The notes under the pieces were generated by a model. That model saw only the letters and a list, made by a program, of their open reading frames with translations, did no database searches and was not told where the DNA came from. Positions 8,606 through 16,814 of a DNA stretch of 35,845 nt are shown here, in pieces. Each line of letters opens with the position of its first letter. Position 1 is the first letter of the stretch. This stretch comes from a virus: the IMG/VR virus record IMGVR_UViG_3300023178_000139, positions 1 to 35,845 of that record. One strand, 5' to 3'. Both the position numbers and the translations under genes were made by a program.

Positions 8606-9063
8606 GATCTCTTCCCCTTTTCCATTAATATGTCACCCTTGCGCTTTAATTCGTAAACCTTGCCGTCTAATTCTTGTATTCTTGCTTCTGCAACTTGTCT
8701 ATAATTATCAATAGAAGCAGCGTATTCATTTTCAACTACAATCATTTGCATTCTCATTTCGTGCTTGGTATATGGGCTAAACTTTTCATGATATTTAGCT
8801 ACCATTTTTTGTAGCTGATCATTACATAAATTAAATACAACTTTCTGTCTATTGATTTGATCCTGAACATATGAGGCGTATCCATATAGAGCATAAGCGT
8901 AATCAAAAAGCTCTTCTTGATTAAGCTTTTTAACTTGCTCCATCTCCATGTCGGCAGCTAATAGAAATTCTTCACGAAAAGTGGCAAACTTTGTGTTTGT
9001 TTCATTTGTGAATTGATCTAGCTTTTCAAGGAAATTTTCAACGGTTTCTTTAGCTGTTTTCAA
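8602..9063 (-). CDS. all-helical protein; candidate recombination mediator (UvsY-like)
   Basis: The 153-residue protein is almost wholly alpha-helical with heptad-like stretches and no cysteine pair or enzymatic motif. Length, helical content and order (a central helix ending NRQKVVFN, then a C-terminal helix ending LKRKGDILMEKGKR) recall T4 UvsY, which loads the UvsX recombinase onto SSB-coated DNA. The likeness is structural in style, not a firm sequence match. The neighbourhood of recA, helicase and primase favours the idea. It overlaps the endonuclease gene by 14 bases and the zinc-ribbon gene by 4. Confidence 0.75.
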   Translation of the reverse strand: MKTAKETVENFLEKLDQFTNETNTKFATFREEFLLAADMEMEQVKKLNQEELFDYAYALYGYASYVQDQINRQKVVFNLCNDQLQKMVAKYHEKFSPYTKHEMRMQMIVVENEYAASIDNYRQVAEARIQELDGKVYELKRKGDILMEKGKRS

Positions 9064-9472
9064 TTTGTTCTCTCCATTGCTCGTCTGTGTCTGAATATTT
9101 CAACTCAATCAAGTCAATCTTGTTCAACTTGCACCATTCTATTTTATCTTCATCCTTGGCTTTTGCCAATAAAAAATCTGCTTTTGTTTTATGGAAAAAT
9201 GGAGTGAACTCATAGTGTTGTTGCCCATGAACCTCTATTGCCAGCATTATCTGTGGAATATAAAAATCTAAATATAGAACTCCTTTTCTGTGTCTTGGTG
9301 TGCTTCCCGGCAACTTGACTTCTTCAAGTATTCTATAGCTATGGAAGACAGTCTTCAAGACTTCTCTTGCGCGAACGTGGTACTTTGATCTCTTGCGTTT
9401 GTCGTTGGCGGCAACAGAATATCCGTTTAAATTCCAAACGTACTCTCTGCCATTTAAGCCTATAACTTTCAT
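9050..9472 (-). CDS. Vsr-like / PD-(D/E)XK endonuclease fold protein
   Basis: The 140-residue protein starts MKVIGLNGREY and carries a very-short-patch-repair-like core: a basic helix (KRKRSKYHVRAREVL), then LYLDFYIP with the metal-binding aspartate, then LAIEVHGQQHYE with the catalytic-type glutamate, then D..KIEWCKLNKIDLIEL. This is the pattern of the Vsr/DUF559 nuclease group found in phage replication regions and in some homing endonucleases. It may cut or resolve DNA junctions. Ribosome-site support for the ATG at 9472 is weak. Its first 134 bases overlap another ORF in a different frame. Confidence 0.83.
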   Translation of the reverse strand: MKVIGLNGREYVWNLNGYSVAANDKRKRSKYHVRAREVLKTVFHSYRILEEVKLPGSTPRHRKGVLYLDFYIPQIMLAIEVHGQQHYEFTPFFHKTKADFLLAKAKDEDKIEWCKLNKIDLIELKYSDTDEQWREQIENS

Positions 9473-9536
9473 ACAAAATCCATTCTATAAATCTAGCTAG
9501 CAATATACCAGCACATATTTGAAGTATTGTATTCAT
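9339..9536 (-). CDS. small ORF with N-terminal membrane helix, overlapping the endonuclease gene
   Basis: The 65-codon ORF starts at 9536 in an ATGA overlap with the stop of the 29-residue membrane ORF just upstream. Residues 4-22 (LQICAGILLARFIEWILY) would form one membrane helix. The rest is basic and lies in a different frame over the first 134 bases of the endonuclease gene. The exact stop-start coupling speaks for translation; the long overlap speaks for the C-terminal part being incidental. It may serve mainly to hand ribosomes to the endonuclease start at 9472. Function unknown. Confidence 0.45.
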   Translation of the reverse strand: MNTILQICAGILLARFIEWILYESYRLKWQRVRLEFKRIFCCRQRQTQEIKVPRSRKRSLEDCLP

Positions 9537-9622
9537 TTTTTTGGTCTACGCATATAGAAATAAAGAATGATCCACACCGCAATAAGTCCAACAATCTTAG
9601 GCCACACTTCGTTATTATTCAT
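9533..9622 (-). CDS. 29-residue single-pass membrane ORF
   Basis: This tiny ORF begins MNNNEVWPKI, continues into a membrane helix (about residues 9-23, VGLIAVWIILYFYM) and ends in a basic RRPKK tail. That is the layout of an inserted N-out/C-in miniprotein. It starts 8 bases inside the previous small gene and ends in an ATGA overlap with the next, so it is one link in a chain of overlapping ORFs downstream of recA. There is no function to assign. Confidence 0.6.
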   Translation of the reverse strand: MNNNEVWPKIVGLIAVWIILYFYMRRPKK

Positions 9623-9761
9623 TAACAATCTTTTTCAATTTCTTTTCTGCGTTGCGAATGGTTTTCTTTACGTATTCCGTTAACTCATAATCTTTCTTAT
9701 ATACATTAAGAGCATCCAGTATTCTCCAAGCCTCTGTCTTTGTTAGATCTACTTTAGCCAT
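9615..9761 (-). CDS. 48-residue basic helical protein
   Basis: The ORF starts MAKVDLTKTEAWRILDAL and ends NAEKKLKKIVNE. It is highly charged, Lys-rich and predicted helical. Its ATG shares one base with the recA stop (TAATG), which marks translational coupling. The composition would fit a small DNA- or partner-binding protein, but no family is recognised. Its last 8 bases overlap the following membrane mini-ORF. Confidence 0.72.
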   Translation of the reverse strand: MAKVDLTKTEAWRILDALNVYKKDYELTEYVKKTIRNAEKKLKKIVNE

Positions 9762-10870
9762 TAAAACAATTCCTTAATCTTATCGTAAATGAATGATGAC
9801 ATATCTGGATTTTCATTTAAAAACTCAAGCGTATTATTAGCGCCTTGGAATTTAAAAAATCTTTCTATATCCTCTGGTTTGTCAGAGATTTTATTTTGTT
9901 TCAGAATGTTTTGTATTACCGGATCTTCTAGGTTGTCGATAGCGCACTGGATTGTATACCAAGCTCCAGCTGTTTTAATCAATCTAAATTCACAAGCAAT
10001 CTGTACAACTTCTTGGGTTTCATCAATACCAACGCCGTACCTAATCCAGCTTTCTGCTGTGCTATTAGGTGTTCCACCAGCGCAAGATGTTTTGATAGCC
10101 CAGTTTGCTATTTGACCAACGTGAGGGCCACTATCTTTTGGCACTTGCCATCTACCCCTGTGTGTGATAACCATATTGGTTCCAGCTTGATATTGCAACA
10201 TGTTTCCACAGTCTGCCATCTTTGATGGAGCATATGGTGAGCCGCCAGTATTAGCAATGTTGTGAGTAATACATGTTAAGATAATCTTGTTCTTCATAAG
10301 GGTTCCACTGATACGCTTGAAAAACATGGATAGTAATCTTGGAAGTGCGTTGCGAACTCCAGTTCTAACCTCTCCTTCTAGCTCACAAGATGGAACCATG
10401 TTTGATAAAGAATCAGCAATAATTAAACATCCGGGATCATTGTTAATGTAGTATTCAATGATATTAAGGAAGTCTTCTGCTGATAGAATTTTGTCATCAG
10501 TAGATTCTACTATCAGAATATTGTCAGACTGCAACCCTTTAATGCCATCAAAGTTCTGTCGTGATAGTCTGCCTTCTGTATTGACATAAATGACACGCTT
10601 TCCCAAAGCTTGACACTTTGAAGCAAAATGAAGGGCGGTTGTAGTCTTGCCGGATTTGGGATCTCCAGTCATTACTACAACACTACCCTCCCTTAAACCG
10701 CCACCCAAGGCAATGTCGAGTGCTGGTGACACGCCGATTACTTGAAGGCTATTGATAGCCTCAAGAACTTCTGTACCACTCCTAACGACATCTCCATACT
10801 TGCTAACAATTGAATTGCTTACAACGTCGCTTTCAAATTTACTTGAATTCTTTTTCTTTACTTTGCTCAT
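9761..10870 (-). CDS. recA: RecA/UvsX recombinase
   Basis: The 369-residue protein has the RecA core with Walker A GDPKSGKT at 69-76, a following TTTALHFAS helix, a Walker B strand CLIIADSLSNMVP (about 147-159), and the L2-adjacent region around ITHNIANTGG. It forms filaments on single-stranded DNA and drives strand exchange, supporting recombination-dependent replication and repair. It is closer in layout to phage UvsX-type proteins than to host RecA, and the E. coli C-terminal domain is replaced by a shorter acidic-helical tail. The start overlaps the previous stop as ATGA. Nearby genes supply nuclease, helicase and SSB. Confidence 0.94.
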   Translation of the reverse strand: MSKVKKKNSSKFESDVVSNSIVSKYGDVVRSGTEVLEAINSLQVIGVSPALDIALGGGLREGSVVVMTGDPKSGKTTTALHFASKCQALGKRVIYVNTEGRLSRQNFDGIKGLQSDNILIVESTDDKILSAEDFLNIIEYYINNDPGCLIIADSLSNMVPSCELEGEVRTGVRNALPRLLSMFFKRISGTLMKNKIILTCITHNIANTGGSPYAPSKMADCGNMLQYQAGTNMVITHRGRWQVPKDSGPHVGQIANWAIKTSCAGGTPNSTAESWIRYGVGIDETQEVVQIACEFRLIKTAGAWYTIQCAIDNLEDPVIQNILKQNKISDKPEDIERFFKFQGANNTLEFLNENPDMSSFIYDKIKELF

Positions 10871-11388
10871 AAATTCCTCAGTTTATTGAAAATACTTTTT
10901 TGTTTTGGTATAGACTTTGTTCTTCTTGCAACTTCTTCTCTCTTAATTTCTTCAACATTAGCATCTTTTATTTGGTCAGAGATTTTTTTTGATTCCTCTA
11001 CCTCATTATTGTACTTCGTAACAGCTTCTATTGCAACCTTATTGTACTTCCAGCCTCTTGGTCCATACCCTTTAATTCCGATATGGTAAATTTTTTCAAA
11101 ATACTTAGAGTTAATTGCTTCTATAATAATATTTTCTGCAAATTTTTTTTTCAAAGATTGCAAAGCTTTCATGTTTCTCATGAAGCATTCGTGATACTTG
11201 TCGCCAGAGGTCCAAAATTTATAAGAAGGTTTATCCATCTTGAACGTGTCGGTCCATCTTATAATCAAATATTCGGCAACATAAGCCTCAAAAGTACAGT
11301 ATTCTCCAGTGTGAATATGCTTGTACTTATGTGTTTCCGACCATTGCTTTTGATAAGATTGGTTAAATAGTTTTGGCTTTTTGCTCAT
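10867..11388 (-). CDS. conserved phage hypothetical upstream of recA
   Basis: The 173-residue protein is basic and helical, with an aromatic N-terminal block (SYQKQWSETHKYKHIHTGEY), YVAEYLIIRW, and a central IEAINSKYFEKIYHIG. The C-terminal third is Lys/Glu-rich and probably coiled or disordered. I recall similar proteins beside recA-like genes in marine phages, but no function is known to me. The ATGA overlap with recA makes co-translation likely. DNA or RNA binding is plausible from the charge; this is inference. Confidence 0.8.
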   Translation of the reverse strand: MSKKPKLFNQSYQKQWSETHKYKHIHTGEYCTFEAYVAEYLIIRWTDTFKMDKPSYKFWTSGDKYHECFMRNMKALQSLKKKFAENIIIEAINSKYFEKIYHIGIKGYGPRGWKYNKVAIEAVTKYNNEVEESKKISDQIKDANVEEIKREEVARRTKSIPKQKSIFNKLRNL

Positions 11389-11824
11389 GTAGTATCAACG
11401 CTTCCTCAATGCAACAATTTAAATCATCTTCAAATTCTATGTCTTTTATTAGCTCTGGAGTAATGTACAATTGTCTGTATACTTTATTACCCTTTACTAT
11501 TCCAACGCTATAACAATCCTTCGTAGCTCCACCCATCTGCCCCTTAGCAGTTTTGACTAAATATACACCGTCTGAATTAGAAGTATCAATTGGTACAACG
11601 TGACTTCTATATTGTAAACTTATTTTATCTATTCTGGAGCTGGTTTGTGATATGTAATCACCAAAAGAAAGCCACTGCTTATATTCTGTTAAGTAAACTT
11701 CTTGTCCATCAGAAGTACCAACGATAATAAATATTGTTCTTCTCTCAGTGTCGGTTAAGCTTCTATAGAACTTTCTGAAGCTTTCTTTTCCAAAGATATA
11801 ATTCATTTTATTTTCGTTATGCAT
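11363..11824 (-). CDS. hypothetical protein
   Basis: I do not recognise this 153-residue protein. It begins with a helix (KESFRKFYRSLTDTERR), then beta-rich segments (RTIFIIVGTSDGQEVYLTEY and GVYLVKTAKGQMGG) and an acidic C-terminus. It overlaps the upstream HTH gene by 22 bases and the downstream gene by 26. Two possible ATG starts lie at 11824 and 11806, and neither has a clear ribosome site, so translation may depend on coupling. Confidence 0.72.
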   Translation of the reverse strand: MHNENKMNYIFGKESFRKFYRSLTDTERRTIFIIVGTSDGQEVYLTEYKQWLSFGDYISQTSSRIDKISLQYRSHVVPIDTSNSDGVYLVKTAKGQMGGATKDCYSVGIVKGNKVYRQLYITPELIKDIEFEDDLNCCIEEALILHEQKAKTI

Positions 11825-12105
11825 TCCGGGTTTTTCCTTTGTCTTGACTGTTTGGCCTGATCTATCATGGATGATGCGTTTTCTGTCATAATCGTAACGC
11901 CCTTCTGTCTAACAAACTGTTGGCTCACAATAGTTTCTTCGCTGACATGCTCTAAATCTTTTCTTGTTTTTCTCAATACTTTTTCTATACTTGCTACAGA
12001 TCTATTCAAATCTGATGCTAGCTCTTCTGGGGTTAAATTGTTCTGATTGCCAAGAAGATAGTAATTTTCAACTTTACTCAGTGGGCCACGCTTCAATTTA
12101 GCCAT
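11803..12105 (-). CDS. small helix-turn-helix protein
   Basis: The 100-residue protein starts MAKLKRGPLSKVENYYLLG and contains an HTH-like segment (LTPEELASDLNRSVASIEKVL, about residues 24-44) resembling the sigma-region-4/LuxR type of helix pair. A second conserved-looking block, GVTIMTENASSMIDQ, lies near 69-83. I recall similar proteins in T4-like and cyanophage genomes. It may bind DNA and act in transcription control. It overlaps its neighbours on both sides by 8 and 22 bases. Confidence 0.78.
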   Translation of the reverse strand: MAKLKRGPLSKVENYYLLGNQNNLTPEELASDLNRSVASIEKVLRKTRKDLEHVSEETIVSQQFVRQKGVTIMTENASSMIDQAKQSRQRKNPECITKIK

Positions 12106-12439
12106 TAATAAATCCTCTTTGAGATCTTGTTAAAAAAATAGAATTTTTACTCTCTAAGTACTGCATATAATAATCAAAAGTTTTTTGGTTTACTTCTTTC
12201 GTTTTGAGTTGCAAAAATTTTTCTCTATTACTGCTTGCCCCGAGAGGATCATATAGGCTTCCGTTATGAGTACTAACAAAAAACCTTCTAGAGATTATTC
12301 TTGATCCATCTAAAACCGTAACACACTTAGCTAAAGCCATATTATCTGACTCTACAAGTTGACCGTTTCTATCATATTTGCTTTCTTCTGTTTTAAACTT
12401 TTGTAGATTATTTTTTTCTGGATTGTCAATATATCTCAC
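12098..12439 (-). CDS. hypothetical protein, GTG start
   Basis: I do not recognise this protein of 113 residues. I place its start at a GTG at 12439 because the G is shared with the stop of the upstream zinc-ribbon gene (TAGTG) and GAGGA lies 7 bases before it. A longer frame from ATG 12517 exists but would overlap the upstream gene by 79 bases with an unusual, very basic extension. Visible features are an Asn/Lys-rich start, a beta-like block (ALAKCVTVLDGSRIISRRFFV) and a helical C-terminus (KTFDYYMQYLESK). Confidence 0.72.
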   Translation of the reverse strand: MRYIDNPEKNNLQKFKTEESKYDRNGQLVESDNMALAKCVTVLDGSRIISRRFFVSTHNGSLYDPLGASSNREKFLQLKTKEVNQKTFDYYMQYLESKNSIFLTRSQRGFING

Positions 12440-12819
12440 TAGTCTTTCCTCTTTTTTGTTGTTTCTTTTACGTATACTTTTTCGCAAAAATCTTGATTCG
12501 CTCTTTTGTCTGCCCACTTCTTTCTATCTTTTGGGTCTACGTTGTTCATTTCATTTTTTAAAGCATTGTTGACAACTACGTTAAAGTGTTTTTGCTGAAT
12601 TTTTTTCTTGTTTCCTTGTCCGTATGTTGTTTTAAAACAACCATCTGGTTGTTGATTATTGCATGATTTTTTAACACTAAAGTGACTTCCACCATATATT
12701 ATTCTTTCTAGTGATTTTTTCTTGCATTTTGGACATTTTGTTAGTGCTTCATCTTTTATTGATTGATAAACATCTTCCATAAAATGTTTGCAATTACTAC
12801 ATTCATAATCGTATAGCAT
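12439..12819 (-). CDS. FmdB-like zinc-ribbon protein
   Basis: The 126-residue protein opens with an FmdB-type zinc ribbon: YDYECSNCKH (C7, C10), QSIKDEALTKCPKC (C29, C32) and the closing LERIIYGG. The remainder is basic and asparagine-rich with two further cysteines near 53 and 61. In bacteria this fold is annotated as a putative regulatory protein; its biochemical role is not settled. It is joined to PhoH by a TAATG overlap. Nucleic-acid binding would fit the ribbon and the charge. Confidence 0.83.
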   Translation of the reverse strand: MLYDYECSNCKHFMEDVYQSIKDEALTKCPKCKKKSLERIIYGGSHFSVKKSCNNQQPDGCFKTTYGQGNKKKIQQKHFNVVVNNALKNEMNNVDPKDRKKWADKRANQDFCEKVYVKETTKKRKD

Positions 12820-13499
12820 TATGACTCCAGTGCATAAAGTATAGCTCCAATAATTCCGTTTCTCTGTATATCATGATACTCTAATTTGCAAATTCCAACA
12901 CCCGGAACATCAGATAATCTTTCCAAGCAGAAGTCTAATCCACTATACTTGTAGATATCCGTCTGTTTGTTGTCACCATTTATAATTACTTTAGAATGAT
13001 TGCCCATTCTTGTTATGAACATTTTTATCTGTTCATTAGTACAGTTTTGAGCTTCATCTAAAATCATAAATGAATCATGGAATGTGGAACCACGCATGGT
13101 TTCTAATGGTTCAAACCTAATTCTTTTTTGGTTATAATAATAACCAAACTTGTCTCTACCAAGGAAATACTTTAAATTTTCTTCCATTGGCTGTAAATAT
13201 GGTTTAATTTTTTCATTTAATTCCCCCGGCAAAGAACCAATGTCTCTACCAGTACAAACTAAAGGGCGAGTAACTATAACTGTTTCAATTTCATCTTTTA
13301 ATAACTTCTGAGCTGCTAACCCAGCTGGAATAAAAGATTTACCGCTACCAGAAGGTCCGGTGCAGAAAACAACGTCGTTCTCTACAATTGACCTAATATA
13401 TATCTTTTGATTTTCAGTTTTGGCCTCCAAATGGTTTTGCTTAGGTTTCTTTTTCTCTTGTCGCTTTTTTCTATTGTTGTTATTTGCCTGTGCTACCAA
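12819..13499 (-). CDS. phoH: PhoH-like ATPase
   Basis: The 226-residue protein has the PhoH core: Walker A GPSGSGKS at 48-55, TRPLVCTGRDIGSLPGEL (77-94), Walker B FMILDEAQN at 144-152, and the sensor NGDNKQTD at 174-181. A basic, Asn/Lys-rich N-terminus of 30 residues precedes it. PhoH is a P-loop ATPase of the helicase superfamily, widespread in marine phages and often linked to phosphate stress, but its substrate in phages is not established. The start overlaps the dUTPase gene by 20 bases and the stop touches the FmdB-like gene. Confidence 0.93.
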   Translation of the reverse strand: MVAQANNNNRKKRQEKKKPKQNHLEAKTENQKIYIRSIVENDVVFCTGPSGSGKSFIPAGLAAQKLLKDEIETVIVTRPLVCTGRDIGSLPGELNEKIKPYLQPMEENLKYFLGRDKFGYYYNQKRIRFEPLETMRGSTFHDSFMILDEAQNCTNEQIKMFITRMGNHSKVIINGDNKQTDIYKYSGLDFCLERLSDVPGVGICKLEYHDIQRNGIIGAILYALES

Positions 13500-13935
13500 A
13501 GCCGTTACTCCCTCGTTGTGAGGAACCTAGTTCGTCTCTTAACTGTAAAGATACAACAGGAACCTCTTGGAATATCATCTGAGCGATTCTATCCCCACGT
13601 TTTATTTCCACATCTTCATCAGAAGTATTGTAGAGACAAACCATGATCTCTCCTCTGTAGCCAGCATCTATGACACCAGCTAATACATCTATGCCGTGTT
13701 TTACGGAAAGTCCAGAGCGAGGCCAAATTAAACCAGCCATATTGTTACTCATCTCTGTGCTTATCCCAGTTTTAATTACTGTTCGTTTATGTGCAAATAC
13801 AAACTTATCTTCGTCTGAGTATAAATCAAAGCCAGCATCACTTCTATTGGATTTAGTTGGCATCTTAGCTGTTTGAGTTAAAAGTTGAATTCCTACAAAA
13901 TGCATAGTTGGTTTTTCCTTTTTCTTTTTTATCAT
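13480..13935 (-). CDS. dut: dUTPase (trimeric dUTP diphosphatase)
   Basis: All five motifs of the homotrimeric enzyme are present in 151 residues: SDAGFDLYS (32-40), PRSGLSVKHG (72-81), GVIDAGYRGEI (87-97, with the catalytic aspartate), GDRIAQMI (114-121) and the closing RGSNGFGSTG (141-150). It hydrolyses dUTP to dUMP, keeping uracil out of phage DNA and supplying dTMP synthesis. The start at 13935 has AGGA 7 bases upstream; an internal ATG at 13905 would remove a Lys-rich leader. It follows the ribonucleotide reductase by 12 bases, forming a precursor sub-operon. Confidence 0.96.
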   Translation of the reverse strand: MIKKKKEKPTMHFVGIQLLTQTAKMPTKSNRSDAGFDLYSDEDKFVFAHKRTVIKTGISTEMSNNMAGLIWPRSGLSVKHGIDVLAGVIDAGYRGEIMVCLYNTSDEDVEIKRGDRIAQMIFQEVPVVSLQLRDELGSSQRGSNGFGSTGK

Positions 13936-13947
13936 AAAAATTCCTTA

Positions 13948-16146
13948 TTAGCGAATTTCGCAAGATCCTCCAGAGCAGGCCCACTCTTGCTCTGCTTTGA
14001 CATTATTTTCCTCTTCGATAACTTGAGTATAATCTACTTCTTTATATTCACGGTTCATATCTAGCCAGTTTTTCCAATTGTAAACATCTTTCATACAATA
14101 CGTGAGTAGTTTAAGGTCTCCGTTCATGTATCTATCGGCAAATTTTTGGCATCTATCTCTATATTCTTTTTTCTCTGAGCCTTTAATCTTTTGACCAACT
14201 CCTAATAGACTATCACAAGCCGCCCATAAATTATCTTCATAGAGAGAAAGACCAACTTCAATTAAACCGCTTACAAACACTGCCGCATCTCCGTAATGTT
14301 GTATCTGCTCACTAGGTAAATACACTGTTGTGAAGGGAGCTTGTGCATAATCTTTATCACCAGCGATTGGAAGCAGTGAAACACCGCAGAAATACTGGCG
14401 ATTATCATAAATAAAATCTGTCACAGCGTCCCACTCTTCTGGCTTAACGTTAATTGTATTGGAAACATTGTGCGTCAGCCACTTTTGTGTGCATTGTTCT
14501 GGATTTGTACCATTAATTACCCAGTTTTCCTGTGTGCTTTTTACGTATTCTAGTAAGTCTATCGCCCCTAGTTGATTTTTAATCTTAGAACCGTCTGGAA
14601 CTTCTACACAAAACGCCACAACGTCATCCGAGTCGTTATTAGACCATACGGACTCCTCACAAGCTCTAGGGTTGATTGTTTTGAAGTACTGGTATATTGG
14701 CTCCATTTTATTTGCTTGGACTCTACGGATGTATCTCTTGGCGTGATGGGGGTGAATTCCAGAAGAGGTTCCAAGGATACAGCTAGATGTACCTTCTGGC
14801 TTAACGCAGGTGGTACGTGCTGCTTTATTGATACCAATTAGCTTTGCGATTCTTTCATTAGTTTTCTTTACTATTTCTGCACCCTTCTTCTGAACTTTCG
14901 GGTCTAGGCATATTTCATGCTGTTCCATAATCCCCGTCATTGACACTCCCAACAGGGCTTCACGACTAATAATATTCTCAGAAGCTTTACCGAGGTAGGG
15001 GAATTCAGCAAATCCAGCTTGTAGCGTTCCGATAATTGCGGCAGACTCACACGCTGCATAAAAATCTTCTACAGTTTTAACTTTGGCACAGTTAATTGTA
15101 GACAGATTGCAGGCTTGCCATCCACTTTCGCCAGTTGTTTCATCTACGGGCCACATGCCAATTTCCACACATGGATTTACAATCAGCTCTGTAGAGTCAG
15201 ACCATACGAATCCGGGTTCTCCAAATTCTTTCACGGATTGCATAAGTTCATTGAATTGTTTTTTTGATGTTTTATTTCTTAGTAATAGTGCTGAGTTGTT
15301 TGATCGTCCTCTTTGTGGATTATCAATAAACCATGAGCCAGTTTTAGCCTTTGCCATTTCTTCATCGTCAGCAGAGAAAAGACAAATTGTAGCACTACGC
15401 CTAACGCCACCACTAATTACGGCGTCAGCACCAAACATAACAATGTCATATGCTTCGATTGGTTTAATTTTATCGCGGCCCTCTTTAATGATATTGTCTA
15501 GGACTTTCTTGATGCTTGTTAGTGCTTTCTTTAGAGGTTCTGGACCGGGAGCTTTGCCGCCGCTAGATTTTAAATATGATCCAGCCGGTCTAATTTTCGT
15601 GTAATCAAAAGATACATTCTTTCCGTTATATTCTGGAAAAAGATCGCACTTTCTAAAATAGCTTGACACCAATACGCCCACAGCGTCAGACCAACCCTCA
15701 ATAGAATCTTCAATGACAAATTTCTTTTGTCCTTCTTTTGATTTAACTATCTTTGGCAGCTTATCAATATGATGTTTCTGAACAGAAAAGCCAGTACCAC
15801 ATCCACACAATAATAAATACATGCACTCTTGGAAGAAACGTACCCTGTCTGTATAAGACGCAATGCAATTATAGATTCTGGCGTTGTGCTTGAAAACTGG
15901 AGCGCCGCCAAACTGCAAAGCCCGTTGAGAACCAAGAATCTTTTTCTTTCTCATGTCCTCATATGCTTGAGTTATTGCTTCCTTAACGTCCAAAACATTA
16001 TCATCATTAGGATCTACGTATTTGTCAAGCATCATTTGCTTAACTCTGTCAACTGATTCCTGCCAAGTTTCTCTTCTCTTCTTTTCTGGACACCATCTTG
16101 CATATTTAGATACGAACGTATAGTTCATCAATGACTTTATTGACAT
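13948..16146 (-). CDS. nrdJ: adenosylcobalamin-dependent (class II) ribonucleotide reductase
   Basis: At 732 residues the protein is close to the monomeric B12-dependent ribonucleoside triphosphate reductase in length. It shows the paired redox cysteines: C94 in IYNC, the radical-site N324-P-C326-V-E328, C346 in WQACNLST, and the C-terminal shuttle CSGGSC (C724, C729). Other family blocks are GCGTGFSVQ and GGVRRSATICLF. The enzyme makes deoxynucleotides without oxygen or a second subunit but needs host cobalamin. No class I R2 gene is seen, and no intein or intron interrupts it. A GGTGA-like ribosome site precedes the ATG. Confidence 0.95.
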   Translation of the reverse strand: MSIKSLMNYTFVSKYARWCPEKKRRETWQESVDRVKQMMLDKYVDPNDDNVLDVKEAITQAYEDMRKKKILGSQRALQFGGAPVFKHNARIYNCIASYTDRVRFFQECMYLLLCGCGTGFSVQKHHIDKLPKIVKSKEGQKKFVIEDSIEGWSDAVGVLVSSYFRKCDLFPEYNGKNVSFDYTKIRPAGSYLKSSGGKAPGPEPLKKALTSIKKVLDNIIKEGRDKIKPIEAYDIVMFGADAVISGGVRRSATICLFSADDEEMAKAKTGSWFIDNPQRGRSNNSALLLRNKTSKKQFNELMQSVKEFGEPGFVWSDSTELIVNPCVEIGMWPVDETTGESGWQACNLSTINCAKVKTVEDFYAACESAAIIGTLQAGFAEFPYLGKASENIISREALLGVSMTGIMEQHEICLDPKVQKKGAEIVKKTNERIAKLIGINKAARTTCVKPEGTSSCILGTSSGIHPHHAKRYIRRVQANKMEPIYQYFKTINPRACEESVWSNNDSDDVVAFCVEVPDGSKIKNQLGAIDLLEYVKSTQENWVINGTNPEQCTQKWLTHNVSNTINVKPEEWDAVTDFIYDNRQYFCGVSLLPIAGDKDYAQAPFTTVYLPSEQIQHYGDAAVFVSGLIEVGLSLYEDNLWAACDSLLGVGQKIKGSEKKEYRDRCQKFADRYMNGDLKLLTYCMKDVYNWKNWLDMNREYKEVDYTQVIEEENNVKAEQEWACSGGSCEIR

Positions 16147-16178
16147 CGATCACCGTCTTTCCTGTTAGTGGTAATTAT

Positions 16179-16811
16179 TTAGAAATATTTTTCAAGCAAT
16201 CTCACAATAATAAATCTAGCAACTGCTGGTATTATAATGAATACCAAGAGATATGTCAATATTACGGACCCATATTTTTTTTCTTTCGCGTTTTCCCTTA
16301 CGTTTTCTACAACAAAATTATAGCACTGGCGTTTCAATTCTTTTCTTTTTGATGGTCCAGCCTCGCAAAATCCACCAGACTGACTAACTATTGTAGCCCA
16401 TTCTGTGGCGTATTGCAAGCAGTCTTTAGCGATTTTTCTTTTTGTATCATCGGAATATTTTTCTTTTATTTCTTCTTCTATTTGACACTGGTGGCCAGCA
16501 TACGTTAAGTGATCTAGAAAATCAAGTATACTTGATTTATCATAACCAAAACTAATGTCTGGGAAGTTCTTAAGCCTAACAGTTCCACCATCTTTTCTGA
16601 AAACTAATTGTTCAATATATGCGTACAAAGTTATTAGGCGGGTAATTTCTGCTTTGGGATAATTAGTTCCAAAACTTATAGTTGATCTTTCGCCATCATT
16701 ATAGACGTTTGCAACAAGGGGGCTTTCTGATTTAATCTTAAATCCATTTACACTAAATCCCTCGTCACTAAAAATTTTAAATAGAACTTCGCTTATTTCT
16801 TTTGGAGACAT
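16179..16811 (-). CDS. tail-anchored membrane protein of unknown function
   Basis: I do not recognise this 210-residue protein. Its first 180 residues look soluble and mixed alpha/beta. The C-terminus carries one strong membrane helix (YGSVILTYLLVFIIIPAVAR, about 179-198) and a basic end, so it should be anchored with most of the chain in the cytoplasm. Three further membrane or exported proteins lie directly upstream with gaps of 0-3 bases, which suggests a common membrane or envelope role. Confidence 0.78.
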   Translation of the reverse strand: MSPKEISEVLFKIFSDEGFSVNGFKIKSESPLVANVYNDGERSTISFGTNYPKAEITRLITLYAYIEQLVFRKDGGTVRLKNFPDISFGYDKSSILDFLDHLTYAGHQCQIEEEIKEKYSDDTKRKIAKDCLQYATEWATIVSQSGGFCEAGPSKRKELKRQCYNFVVENVRENAKEKKYGSVILTYLLVFIIIPAVARFIIVRLLEKYF

Positions 16812-16814
16812 GGC

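Noticed and set aside
12440-12517. Longer version of the 12098 gene from ATG 12517
   Set aside because: The extra 26 residues overlap the zinc-ribbon gene in another frame; the TAGTG coupling at 12439 with GAGGA upstream is better supported.
14604-14837. Second minus-strand frame inside the ribonucleotide reductase gene
   Set aside because: It is fully inside a well-conserved catalytic gene with no separate start signal.
13948-16146. Intein or intron in the ribonucleotide reductase
   Set aside because: Phage reductases often carry them, but this gene has normal length and the active-site blocks are continuous; no splice-type motif was seen.
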